A stretch of 64,000 nt of DNA from Warburgia ugandensis. Taxonomy: Eukaryota; Streptophyta; Magnoliopsida; Canellales; Canellaceae. The notes beneath the pieces were generated by a model. The model was not told where the DNA came from. It ran no database searches and saw only the letters and a program-made list of their open reading frames with translations. Every line of letters starts with the position of its first letter. Position 1 is the first letter of the stretch. The stretch spans positions 60,981,880 to 61,045,879 of the forward strand of contig CP141132.1 of NCBI GenBank assembly GCA_035236585.1. The letters are read 5' to 3'. The translations under genes and the position numbers were made by a program. Positions 36,301 to 50,400 of the stretch are shown here, one piece after another.

Positions 36301-36448
36301 TTTGAAAATTCATTCGTTGTTTGTTCTTGTGCAGCCCGAGATGATTGGTCACTACTTGGCTGAGTTCTCCATCTCATACAAGCCTGTGAAGCATGGAAGA
36401 CCTGGTATTGGTGCCACCCACTCCTCCAGGTTCATTCCTCTGAAGTAA
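33312..36448 (+). CDS. RPS15: Cytosolic 40S ribosomal protein S15 (uS19), 5 exons, 151 aa
   Basis: This protein of the small-subunit head contacts the A/P-site region of the cytosolic ribosome. Exons are 33312-33314, 33479-33624, 33807-33864, 35301-35435 and 36335-36448. All introns have GT..AG ends and phases agree, giving 151 codons plus TAA. Exon 1 is the ATG alone, followed by GTAAGT, a layout common in plant ribosomal protein genes. The product begins [18 protein letters not shown]; middle parts read [12 protein letters not shown] and [20 protein letters not shown]; it ends [18 protein letters not shown], the eukaryotic uS19 tail. Length equals the usual 150-154 aa. Intact introns and frame argue against a processed copy. 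Introns 3 (1436 nt) and 4 (899 nt) are the longest and hold no recognised element. The neighbour on the other strand is convergent. Confidence 0.97.
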
Positions 36449-38433
36449 CTGCATATATGCCTGGATAATAGGAAGCAGTTCTCCGTTTGCTTTAGTTCTC
36501 TCTTTCTTTGTGTTAAATTCCAGAGTTCATTTGGATAGGTTTGAATTCTGTAGCACCTTATATCTGCATTCCATCTTGAAATTTTGGTTGCAAGTTCTGT
36601 TTAAATTTTTATTATTAGGAATACTATTTGGAGCACCTGCACATTGTGTCACTTTTGGACTAATAGAAAGCGACAACTTTTTGATACTTAAGCTGCAAAC
36701 TTTGGAACTCGTAATTTCTTAACAACGTTAACTAGAACCCCACCACATTTTAGCTCGTTGATGTTACTGCGTGGTTTCACATGCAGTGTGTGATTAGAAA
36801 ATATATCAAACGGGTAGCAACTTCGTCGTTGTATGTAGTCGCCGTGCATCCATGGCCTTGAAGACTTGAGCGTCGCTTGGTATAGGGAATTTGGGGTGCT
36901 TGAGCATCCATTGAAAAGGCTATGATTTGTATGCTGGAAAATTTAGTCAGCTGAAATATTTTGGATATATGCTGTTTGAAAGATCAATTTATCAGTTGCT
37001 AGAAAACTATATGCGTGGCTGAAATATGGACTTGAGCAGTGCCGAATAAAACATTTTGCCGTGCACAACTTGTAGAGCGGATATGGTTGATGATTGGAAC
37101 CATTCAGTTCTGCATATGCAGTGCGTAGGCAATCTTCTCCATTGGATGTAACCACTCCACTTGCTAGTGTCACTACTATTTGTTCCAAGACCTACCATAA
37201 GCTTTTTATAAACACAGATTGAGAGCAGTTGGGATCCTTACAAGGGAGAACATCTTGAAATAGCCTATTTATAATAAAAAGAATATTGACAAGTTATATG
37301 ACTAAGTGTATGCCATGAACGTCCTCTATTGTTGCTGAATTCTCTAATCAAAATGATGCACCGACAAAACCCTTGGTTAGCCGGAAATAATCCTAAATGG
37401 ATGTGGGAGCTTTTTCTAAGATTTCTTTTCTTTTTTTCAGTACACAGTTTCTCCTTAGATTGTCTTCAAAGAAAAATCTTATCCTTTTACGGTTTATAGA
37501 CGGAGACATTTTCATATATGAAAACCAGTCTAAGGAAACTGCTCAACTAACGGCTTTTCAGTGCGAATTCTCCTACTTGGCGCTCCCATCCAAGTCCATC
37601 GGATGCTTTTCTAAGCAAATTTTCGTTGTCCGGCAAATCCAAAATGGTACGAGAAGCAGAAGAATGTGAATCACTTATTCATTCACTAGAATCTTACGTG
37701 ATTGGAGCGTTTATACTACAGGCCTACAAGTGATCTGCTAAAATACGAATAGTAGCTTACTCCCAACTTCTTGACTTCACTGCATGAGACTAGATCAGGT
37801 TTTATATTATCTTCATATGAGAGGGAATTGATTAATGTGTCTTTTGCTACCAGCATTACAAAAGAAACTACGTGCCCGCACACACCAAATGGCCCAAGCT
37901 GAAGTACGTAGAATGAATTGTCAAAAAGAAAATAAAAAAATACATCAAATTTGTGTGAAATGCCCGGCAGCCATACTCTGACGTACTGCAAATTGGAATT
38001 TGGTTGCCTTGAGCAAGTCAACTACATACCCAGCAAGCTCTTGACTGGGTTCTGCAACTAGAATAAGCTCCTGATTGACTTGTCAAGTATCAAACCAGGA
38101 AGACTACGGCACGATTGTTCCACCAAGCCACGGAGTTGCTAAATACCACAGTAGTTAGAAGGATAAAATACTATAGAAATCAAAAGAGTGGAGTCAACCC
38201 TGCCATGCCACTTACTAATGACGACAATGCCATATTCTTATACGTTTTCTACTCTTAGTCAAGTGCAAGACAGGCTTCACAAGAAGTGATTTACATTGTA
38301 AGTCCTGGAAGGACTACAGCGACAGCCTCCTAACGGGAGACGCAGCATACCATACAGTGGCAACAACCCACCTCATCCAAAATACATGTGAAACGTCCAT
38401 GACAGTACAGCAATCAGATCTTAATAATATCAT
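36449..38433. other. Convergent intergenic region
   Basis: This is the 3' flank of RPS15 and of the minus-strand YjbQ-like gene. Short frames only. No strong TE signature is seen, in contrast to the rest of the window. Confidence 0.5.
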
Positions 38434-41400
38434 TTACATACCATTAAGAGTAATTACAATTCTGCGAGGAGTAGCATGGTCCCGATGTTCACAGAGCCAG
38501 ATTCCCTGAAAAATAAATGGAAAACAGAAAGGACGTATGTCTGATTATAACAAGTTTGCAGTTGCAACTTGCGCATAAAATTGTATCCACCGAAATCAAT
38601 TGGAAGTGATCTATAGAAAGTCCACAATAATACATGCAATAAAACAAGAAGTAAGACGATTGCATTCAAACGTCAAAGGCATAAGAAATCTAGGTATACA
38701 ATAAGTTGAATAGACGATACCAGAAAATAATGGATAAACTATAGTATTTTCCATACAGCAATACACTGTTAAGTAAATAAGCCGATACTTCTAAACAGAA
38801 GCAAAGATAAATATTTTTGATATAATTAGTATGATGCTCTTACATGATATAACTTGTCCATAATGAATATAAGTTATACCATAATGCCAGAAAGCCAAAT
38901 GTTCAGTCTTTAGTGAACACTTCTCTGATCAGCTTTGGAGTCTTCAGTGTGCAAAAGGCCTTAAAGAGCTAAAAATGAAGGTTTTTGCGCAGGGGCCATT
39001 ACCAACAAAAAGGTCAGGCAGACAGTTCTATATTGTTTTTGCTTGAAAAAATGTGTGGCTAAAGATCCAAGTGGCACCCACATTTTCAGTGATTAATTTT
39101 TCTGACGCTCGTTGTAGATAGACCATTCCAGCAAATCATGCATCCAACAATTTTAACCGTGGTAGCTCATAATCATTTTACTAATTAAACTTGGTCGGTC
39201 ATTTTACAACTCAAGGACAATTAAAGCTAGGATATTCAAATGAAGAATATTCTTGGAACATGGCCTATATAAGACAAAGCCTCGAAGATGACTTGAACCC
39301 AAGAGAACTCCTTCCATATATAGGTTGGATATAGGCTGTAAAAATAGCACTAGAAAATAGTAAAAGCTGAGAAACGAGGGTAAGTTCCCGCAGCTGACCA
39401 AGTTTGGTTAAAATTGGACCACTCATGTCAGATCAACATGGCAATGTTTATAAGCAAAGTCTAGAAGTACCTTGGTTTCTCACTAGGACAAAAAGAACTA
39501 AAGACTTTTACATGCTTCAAATTATTCTACTCATAGTTACCTGCCAAGTTCCCATGTTGAGTTTTCCATTGGTTATGGGAATCCTGCAATAACAAATAAT
39601 GGTGGTTCAGCTATAATTGTAACTAGGAAAGTTAAATCTCTTAGTTTAAGGAGATTCATACGTGAGGCTGCAGCCAAACATTGATGACTTGATATGCGCT
39701 GGCATGTCATCAGGGCCTGGGAGGATGAGTCAAGAAGTTAGAGACCGTAACTGGTGAAACTGCAATACAACCAAGACAAAGCAAGATATGTCTAGCCATA
39801 AATTTGCAGCTCTGTAATTATCACGTCTTAGCTGTTGCGAACATCAAATCTTCATGTGCTGAAAACTGCTTTATGATATTTAACATAAAAAACTTCTTCA
39901 TCAATGAAAAATGCTGCTACGTACGCAATTGATGAAAAGAACACAAGCCCAAATGAAAATTTCTGTTGATTAACGGATTGATAAAAAAAAGAAGATGAAA
40001 TGTATGTTCATGCATGAAAATAATGGGCCTTCAGTTGATTTCAGACAAGATTATATTTTCACTGAAAGTAGTTGTACCAGAAAATGATTCATTAGACTGA
40101 TAGCCTACAGGCAAACAATATACTATTTTAAATCAATTGAAACTTCCTAACAGGGCAAGGAGCTTCCTTTGAAAGCTAATCTCTACTCACTTCAAACATT
40201 AGTAGGATAGCATTTCCTCTTAGTTAAGAGCATGCTTTCTAAGATGATTCTTTTTCTTTAGATGAACTCTTTTCATAAGGTAATAATAAAGAAATGCATT
40301 TCCGCTCCCAACAGACACTAAAAGTTTGACAAGTAATTTTTCAGTTTCAAATAGAAGTTAATAGAGACTTTTTCAAGAACATGTAACACCAATGGTTGAA
40401 TTTACTTTAAACTTGGATTTGAATGACTAAGAAATCAAGATCTTAAAAGTCATATACACCATAAACTTGCAACCTAATCAACCAGGCTCATTAACAACCA
40501 GTAACTAACTCATAGTAACCCTCCCATTCTAACCTATCATCACATCCGTGCACGTGTCTCATTCAGTTTGACTCTTGATGTCACTTTTTATAATATTTCT
40601 TGCAGTTCCACCGACTGCTTCACATTCGCTTCTCATATTATTTCTCAGAGTCTTGCTTGCATTTTCCACTATTTCCTCAGTCTATCCTGCCCAGATTTCT
40701 CTTCATTAAACCATTTACCCCCAACAGCTGCTTGCTTGCTTCCTGCTCAAGCAACAGTAACGGTAGCACCAGTCTTTTAGAAAGCAAATTATAGATGTTA
40801 ACCTCAAAACCCCATGTTCTACTGTTGAAGATGAAATTGCATCTCAGCAATGCCCTCGGTAATGAATGTAAGAGTATTGGTGAATGCTATAAAATGTAAA
40901 TTATTTGTACTATCACTTAAATTATTTGTTTGTCTAGCAAGAACAAACAAGGATCATCGTCCCCACAATGGTGGACATCATGTCAATGGTTTGCAAAGTG
41001 AAAGACCCAAGAACAGTAACCTATAGCCGGATTCACATAGGAAAAATACACAACAACGTGGAATTTGTAAGAGAAAAATCATAATGTATCCCAAAGATCA
41101 TATTAGACCACCTCCAAGTTTTGGTTCAATCCAAAGTATGAAGAATTAAGTAACTGGACATTGTTCATACTGTCTCAGCATTAATGGAAGTTATAAAGCC
41201 TACTTCATGGAGAAGGAATTTCCAGTGTACCATATTGAAAACTGATATAAGGGCTGTTAACCGTACTTGGGATCTGCTTGATTTGGAATTTGCAATTTTT
41301 AGCCTGATTTACTGGGTTGGTACTAGAAATTTGACAGGAGTTAGATGGGAATCAATGGCATTTCCTGGTGGGATTTGGTGTACTTGTTGAGTTTGCAAAA

Positions 41401-44400
41401 TCAACCAAATCTGACATGTGGCAATTTTCATTCACCAAAACAAGGCTCACCGTACCGATCCATGGGCTCATTACCATCATAACCTGTAAATTAAAGTTCA
41501 ATAGGCCCACAGATGAAGCTTGTATCATCTACATCTACAATATCCATCAATTTTCACATGTTTTAGAGACGACTACCATTAAATGGCAAAGACATGGGCC
41601 CATCATTAATTTTTGTTCTTCAGTCTTTTAATTATAGGTCCACTACCATCAAATAATATAAGATAAAGCTTAATCCCATTAGTTTTTATCTATTTATGGG
41701 CTCATTACCATCATAACCTACGATAATCATATTCAAAAGAGGCATGGACCGATCATCAATTTTCACATGTTTGTGGGCCCACAACCATCAAAATTTTATA
41801 AATAAAAGTACAATGGGATAACAAATCAAGCTAGCATTAACTCTACAACAGTCATGAGAAAAATAAGTGTGGGCCCAAATTGAACTTGCAGCAATTATAT
41901 AACAAATAAGTCAAATAGATGTGGGGCCACAATCAATTTTCACATGTTTGAGGGCCTACTAAAGTCAATATGCAAATAAAAATGCAACATAGCCACAAAA
42001 CTGAGCTGCATTGTAAATAGAGAAAGAATGGAGCTATAGAGAATTTATATGAGAGAAAAATTGAAAACCCTCCATTTGTTTCCCAAAAAATTCAAATTGT
42101 GGAATAAAATTTGATATACTTAATGATTATTAACTTTAACATGGGTTTTTCTTCTATTTTATACCCAATAGAATCTCACATGAAAAAATCACTTGAAATT
42201 ACCAAGCCTATGACATGAGATGAGTGTATAGGAGAACTAGTTTGGTTTCATGCTTGAGAGGTCTACTACATAAGCTATTTTCTTACATAGACAATTGATG
42301 AAAAAATATAGGGAGATGAGGAAGGACCTTCACATGATTTTTATTGACTTAGAAAAAGCTTATGATAGGATACCCAGAGAGTTAACATGGTGGATGTTGA
42401 GTTGGAAAGGAGTTTCACAAGGATATATAGACATAATTATTGATATGTATGAGGGAGCAGTAACAAATGTTGGGACTACTAGCAGAGAGACCAGTGATTT
42501 TCCTATTACTATAGGATTGCATCAAGAATTGGCATTGAGTCCGTATCTTTTCACGTTGGTTGTAGATGAGGTAACAAGACATTCCACAAGGATATTCTAC
42601 AGTGCATGTTATTTGCAGATGATATAGTTTTATAAACACAAAGCTAGAGTTATGGAGAGATGCATTAGAATCAAAAGGATTTAAAATTGGGCGAACTAAG
42701 ACAGGGTACATGGAATGTAATTTTAGCAAAGAGAGGAGCAGAAGTGGAGCACAGTAAAGATTGATAACCAAGAAGTCCCCATGAAAGAACACTTTCAATA
42801 CTTAGGATTGATAATCCATAAGAATAAAGAGATTGAGAGGGTGGTTATCCAAAGAATCCAAGCAAGTTGAAACAAATAGATAGGTGCCTCTGAAGTTTTG
42901 TCTAATCGGATGGTGTCACTCAAACTGAAAGAAAATTTCCATAGGATGGCTGTAAGACCGGCCATGCTTTATGGATCAAAGTGTTGGGCAGTTAAGGAAC
43001 TACATGTGCATAGGATGAGGATTGCTGAAATGCAGATGTTGGGATGGATGAGTGGCAAGACAAGAAAGGAAAAAATTAAAAATGAAAACATTAGAGGAAA
43101 CTTATGAGTAGCACCAATAGTTAACAAGTTAAGGGAGATTAGACTTAGATAGTTTGGACATGTCCACAAAGACCAAAAAGGGTACCAATTAGGAGTGGGG
43201 TGATCCAAGTCAAAGATTCTAAAAGGCCCAAAAGAAAGTGGATAGAAGTGGTGAGAAAAGATTTAAAAACTTTGGGACTAAATGTTGCCATGACACAATA
43301 GAGGGGAATGAAAGAACAAGATTCATGTGACCGACCCCTATTTAGGATAAGGTCTTGATGATTATATAACCTTTTCATGGTCTGGCACCACTGACCTATA
43401 TTTACTATTCATAATAGGAAGTGATCCTTGGCACAACAGTTGAGTTGTTGCCGTGTGACTTGGAGATCATAAGTTCAAAGCATGCAAACAACCTCTTACA
43501 AAAATGCATGGTAAGGTCATGTACTGTAGACCTTTTGTGGTATGCCCCTTCCTTGAAATCCCCTTAGGAGCTTCATGCACCAGGCTGCCCTTTTTTATTT
43601 AGTACTCATAATCTATTCTAGATTGTATAGTTCTCTTATCTTGTTAAAAGTCTACAAATATTTTCTATTTTCTTTTAGATTGTATAGTTATTTTCTACTT
43701 CCTATATCTATTATAGTATTTTCTTTTTTCTCTCCAAGATTTTGACATTTTTCATAGAATTTTCTCTAAATTAAAGTTACATCCTCCATTTTTATTTTAA
43801 AAAATTAGAATTTAGATATAGAGAATTTTTCTCCTTAGTCTCCTAGAAAAATCTTAATCTTTACATCATTGAAAATTACAGTTTTGGAAATATTGTCTTA
43901 ATAATTCAAAACATTAATTTCATCTAAAAGACATTAACAATTGTATAAGATTTTTTCTGTGTTTATTTTCTTTTACAAAGAATAAAATCCCAATCTCTAC
44001 ATTTATCTAGTATTATATAAGATGATATGCCTTTTCACAGCATAGCACCATGAGTCACTTCCTCGCAATTTTTTTCTTTTCTTTTCTTGTTCCATTTTCT
44101 TTCCTTTTTTCTCTTTAAAACTAAATTCATTTCAAATAAATATGATGATAATGGTACATTTACTACTTATGGATCAATACTAAATTGTAGAGTTCTCCTC
44201 CTCCTAAAGATCTACTATTATTTTTTTATTTTCTTTTAGATTGTAGAGTTATTTTTAACATTATCTTCATAAAGAGTTGTGTTATTTTCTATTCTTTCTC
44301 TAGAGAGTTTGTGTGATATTTCTCATAGAATTTTTTCAAGAACAAAATCATATGCACTTGTCTTTTGAAATAAAATTTAGAATTTAGATTTAGGAATTTT

Positions 44401-47400
44401 TTCTTTAAATTTTGAAAATTTTCTCTTTAGCCTTTTAGAAAAATTCAATCACCACATCATTGAAGAGTTATGAAAATCTCATCTTAACAATTAAAAACAT
44501 TGATGTCATCGAAAAGGCATTAACAGTTGTATAAGATTTTTCTTTGCACATCTTCTTTTACAAAGAATAAAATCTTAGACTCTACATTTATTTATTATTA
44601 TATTCACTAATGAGCCTTTTCACTATGCCATGTGTCACTACTTCGAAGTTTTTCTCTCCTTTCTTTCGTTCCTTTTCCTTTCTCTTCTCTTCCTTTAAAA
44701 ATTAAATTCATTTCAGAAAAATATAATAATAAATGCTACATTAACAACTCATAGACCTATACCAGATTAACTCGCTTATCTTTCTAAAAATCTACAAATT
44801 TTTGTCTAGAGTCCCAATAGGCATACATGCTCTTCAACATGAGAAGAAATCCACACCCCATGCTTCGTGTGTGGTGAAATTTTGTTTTGGTAGATCTAAG
44901 CCATTCATCCTGTTTAAAATGTTTTAGATAGGCCAGAGATAAAATTTTATGTTCATTGGATCCTTTTTAGCCTATGTTTCCATGTGCAAAAAAATGTAAC
45001 CATCCATTTTTAGTAATTTTTTTAGGGTCCTAAAGTAAGTAATTAGGATCATTCAAATGCATTGATTTGTAATGGTATCTTTAGTATGGAGAAAATGATG
45101 AATGGTCTAGACCTAAAACAAGAAAGGCGTGGACTTCTCATGCTCAAGAGTGTGCATGCTTATAGGACTCTATTTTTCATTTTCCTTTAGATTGTCCAGT
45201 TATTTTTAAAATTTATCTTCCTAACTAGTTCTGTTATGTTCTCTTTCCTATATGCGTAAGATTTGGTATTTTCTTTAAATATATTTTAAAATTTTAGCAA
45301 ATTTTTTCCTTCAAAATTTAGAAAATTTCCTTCAGCCATCTAGGAAAACCTAAATCTCTACGCGATTAGAAACTATAGTTTTGGATGCCTCATCTTAACA
45401 ATTAGAAAGATTAATTTCATTTAAAAGACTAACAATTCTATAAGATTTTTTTTACTTCATACTTTACGAAAACAAAATCTTAATGTCAACACCCATCTAC
45501 CATGCAAGATAATGTGCCCTTTCAAGGCATAGAGTAGGTGTCACTTCATTGCATTTTTTTCTCTCCTTTTCTTTCGTTCCTTTTTGTTTTCTTTTTCTAT
45601 CTTCTATTCAAACTAAATTCATTGAAGATAAATATGATAATAAATACTATATTTGTTCAGATCTGCATTACATTGTAGGCTTCTCTTATCTTTCTAAAAC
45701 ATCTACTCATTTTCTATTTTCTTTTAGATTGTGGAATTACTTTTAACATTTATCATGCTGAGGAGTTGTGTTATTTCCTATTTCCTATAACCATAAGATT
45801 TAGAATTTTTTCCATTTTCTGTCTAAGATTTGGGTTTGTGTGATATTTTATTAGAAAATTTTCTAAAATAAAGTCATATGCTAAACTTCAGAATCTATAT
45901 TTAGTGAAATTTTCTTTCAAAATTTTGGATTTTTTCTCTTTAATCTTGTAGAAAAATATATTAATATGTAGTAATTGGAAATTATAGTTTTGAAAATCTC
46001 ATCTTAACAATTAGAAACATTAATTTCATCTAAAAGACACTAACAATTGTATAAGATTTTTCTTTTCATGCTTTCTTTTACACCATTACAAAACACTATA
46101 AGAGTAGCCCTTTTTCACAAAAATACCTTTTTGTTTCTGACTTAAAACTAATTATAAACATATCTTACTTTGTCAACCCATAGGAAATTAGATAGCAAAT
46201 TATTTATGGAGTTCTCATATTGGTTTCCTTCTATTTTATGCTTCCAAGGAAAAGGTGTCATTGGAACAATGATAGAGGATATTGCAGATCTTAATATACT
46301 TGAGAGAAATTTAGAGAAAGTGTCAATGAAACTTCTAATCGATCTCTCTTTTGTACATATTTATGTGGGTATCTATTGAGCTCTATCGATGAAAATCCCA
46401 ATTCATCAACCTTTGTATATATGAGCTTGTTGGTCAAGATTATTAGTTGGTGAACCACCGAAGGATATTAGAACACTAAATGCTTGCCATAGAGAAAAAT
46501 AACACCATCCATTAAAAACAAATGATATAACCACTCAACCGAATCCTTCAAATAGCTATCATATTAATATTTGTATAGAATGCCTAAAATGTAAAAGCCT
46601 TAATTTTTGTTTATTTATTTTATTCTATTTCATATATTATTATCATATTTTAATTAGAAATTGAGTTCAATTTAGAAGTGATTTTTCATGGAATTGAACT
46701 CTTCAAAAACTTGAAATTAACCCTTCAAAACATCAAAATTTGGAATGTATGCATTAAGACGATTCTAGTGACACTAAGTTTGTATAAAATGGAAATCAAG
46801 GCACAAAACCCCGAAAATTTTTACAAATTGAAGGGGTCAAAATTGATAATGACAATCCCCTCTATTGACTTATTTATTAAACATAATGAGCAGAAGGAGC
46901 AGCACGTGGGCCATGTGAAACTCAACTCCCACCCGCATTAGAAGTCGTCGAGTAAAACGGTTGAAACAAACTAAGAAGAATCGAAAGAGGAAAGGAAAGA
47001 AGAAGGAAGAGAAAGAAAGGAAAACGAGAGACAAAGAGAGAAAGAGAGAACAACGTCACCAGACAGGGATATTTTAGTATCTACATCTCAATTGGTTGAG
47101 CCTAAATGAATAGGAACATGAAGCTCCATCAATAGGTTCAATTTAGCTTTCTAAGTGTTTAGTATTTCAACCTAGGGATCATCATCATCATCAAGACCTT
47201 ATCCCAATTAGGGGTTGGCCACATAAATCTTATTCCTCCATTCCTAGCTATTAAGTACCATAGCTTCATTTAGTCTCAAAGAATAGGTATTAACCAATAA
47301 AAAAACAAAAAACAAATTTTTGTAACTTTTATTTTCGGAAAAATTAAAAAAATAACCCTAAATTACAAAAAAAAAGATGAAAAAATTATCACACATGGAG

Positions 47401-50400
47401 ACACAAGTATGGGAAAGCTATATATGTGGATAGAAATACGTTTCAATGAAGAAATACGAAAAAACGAAGACTTTTTTATATTTCCGTAACTGATTTTTTA
47501 GAAAAACAGTAAAAAACCTAAAAACAAACTTAAATCTAGAGCAAAGAAGTATAAAACTCAAATGGAATGTTTTCTTATACATATAGAACTAAAACCCATC
47601 AAGATCTATGGAAAATAGTTAACAAAAAACAAAAAATTTGAATAAAGGTACTAGTTTTTATGTTTTTTATAGAAACTGTAAACAAGTGCTAAAATTCGTA
47701 AATCCATACCTTTTTTTTCTCAGATCTATGAAAGATCGAAGAGGAATGGTCATTTTCACCTTCTCAGTAAGTTGGAAGATTGAAATTAGGGTTGGAAGGT
47801 GAAAAACGAAAAAAAAAAGAAGAGGTTTATATGTTACCGGGTAAGTAGTCTGCACCTAGAGTCGGGGGCGCACCTATGGGACTACGCGTCTTTTCCTCTA
47901 CGCCTTGCACTCTCCCAAGCAAATACCCGTCGACTTGCAGATAGGCACGCCTCTAACTGCATTGGTTGATCCTATGAACATGATGTTCCTTAACTACCCA
48001 ACACTCTAATCCATAGAGCATGGCTGGCCTTATGGCCATCCTATTGAATTTTTCTTGTATTTAAGTGGCATTCGCAAATCACACAAAACTTTATATGTAC
48101 ATTTTCATTTGTTCCAACCCGCTTGGATTCTCTGAATAACCTCCCTCTCAATCTCTCCACTCTCATGAATCATCTATCCTAAGTACCAAAAGTGGTCTTT
48201 TACTAGAACTTCTTGATTATCAATCTTAACTAGTGTTCTATTCCTACTCCTCTCTTTGCTAAAATTGCATTCCATATATTCTGTCTTAGTTTGGCTAATT
48301 TTAAATCCTTTAGATTGTAATGCTTCTCTCCATAACTCTAGCTTTGTATTTACACCCTTGTTTTATCAAGGAAGACTATATCATCTGCAAATAGGATGCA
48401 TCATAGAATCTCCCCATGCAAATGTTTTGTTAATTCATCCATAACCAATGTGAAAAGGTATGGGCTCAATGCTGATCCTTAGTGCAATCCTACAATGATA
48501 AAAAATATCACCGGTCTCGACACTAGTGGTCTTAACATTTGTTACCACTCCCTCATACATATTTTTAATTATGTCTTTGTACCCCCATAAAACCCCTTTC
48601 TCGCCCAACACCCTCAATGTTAACTCTCTAGGGACTCCATCATAAGCTTTCTCTAAGTCAATAAAGACCATATGGAGGTCTTTTCTGCTCTCTCTATACT
48701 TCTCTATCAATTGTCTTAATAAGAAAATAACTTCCATAGTAAACCTCCCAGGCATGAAACCAAACTGGTTCTCTGATATGCTTTGTCTCATGCTGTAGCC
48801 TCTTCTCAATCACTTTTTCAAAAAGTTTCATACTGTGGCTCATAAGTTTGATCACTCGATAATTAGTGCAACTCTGTATGTCTCCTTTATTCTTACAAAT
48901 TAGTATAATACAGCTTTTCCTCCATTCATCCGACATTTTTCTTGATTTTATAATCTTGTTAAACAACTTGGTCAACCAAACTACTCTAGTTTCTCCCATA
49001 TGCTTCCAAACCTCTATTGGTATACCATCAGGACCCATGGCCTTTCTTGATTTCATCTTTTTTAAGGCCTCTTTCACTTTAGATATTCTAATCCAACGTT
49101 CATATCTATAATGTCCAATGTTATTTAGATTTACAATATTTTCAATCCCTATATTCTCAGAGCCATTGTCATTTAACAAATTTTGAATGTAAGTTTCTCA
49201 CCATTGTTTGATCTCATAATCTTTGACTAGTACCCTTTGATCATCACTTCTAATGCACCTAACATGCTCAAGGTTGATTAAATCCTTTGGATGGATAAGA
49301 TTGATAATCAAAGGAGGAAATTATTCTAAATAAGGTGTATGAGGAATCATGATCATGGACCTTAAATGAAAGAAAAACCTAAGAATGCCAAGGGATCTTC
49401 TTGATCAAGCATGATCAAAACATATTGATGGGTTGGATGAAGTGGATCAATTGGACAATACATCCTTGGACATTAATATGATTAAAATCCTAAGATTTAA
49501 GGAAAAGACCTAAGATCTAATAGTTGGATCATAAGTAAAATCTTTAATAATGAGAAATTGATTAGCTTGATTTATGCATTGATTTCATTTGATTTATTTC
49601 ATGAATATAGGATCCATGATAGTTTATTTTAGCATAACTTCATTTCAAATGTTCATAAATTATTCATGAATGATGAATTGTAACTTAGGATCAGTCTAGG
49701 ATTTCATGTTAGATTAGAATATGGTATGAGATGGTACCTTAGGTTCATAATAGTTTAATTTGAGTTTATTAGATAAAGTACATTAGTTAGAAATCATGCT
49801 ATTATAATCTTAAGTACCTTGTACCATTATCATTAGGTTGTTCAATTATGTAGTTTTATGCCTTAAAGTTATAATTCATTTATGGTTAAATTTTATTAGT
49901 AGATTTAATTGTTAAAGTAGTTACGAGAAAAAGAGCATAAAACACTAAAAATATAATCTAATGAGAAAGTAGAGTTTCATGATACAACTAAGGGTGAATT
50001 ATTTGACTTGAACTTAATTAGTAAGGGCTATATTAGTAGGACAATATAAAGATTATCAAATCCTTGACCCAAACTAGAAGAGTAATAAACCCTATGAATG
50101 ACATTTTAAATGTTCATAAATTTAATTAAAATTAATTAGAAAGAATACTTATGGTTAAAATGCACATAGGAACCTTGTTAAAGGTTGAGCTAGTGCCACT
50201 CCAATGGACTCTAAACATTGTGATTATGGGGGGTATACAAGAGTCAAGTGTTTTTCCCTCGCTTCCCATTGACGTAAGTTGATATCTAAACGCCTCCTTA
50301 TATGAGGATTGTATCAACCACTCTTTGAGTAAACTTTAACTAGTAAGCATTGGTCAAGTCTAACATAAGGATGAGCAGTCTAGACTTGGGAAGAAAATAA

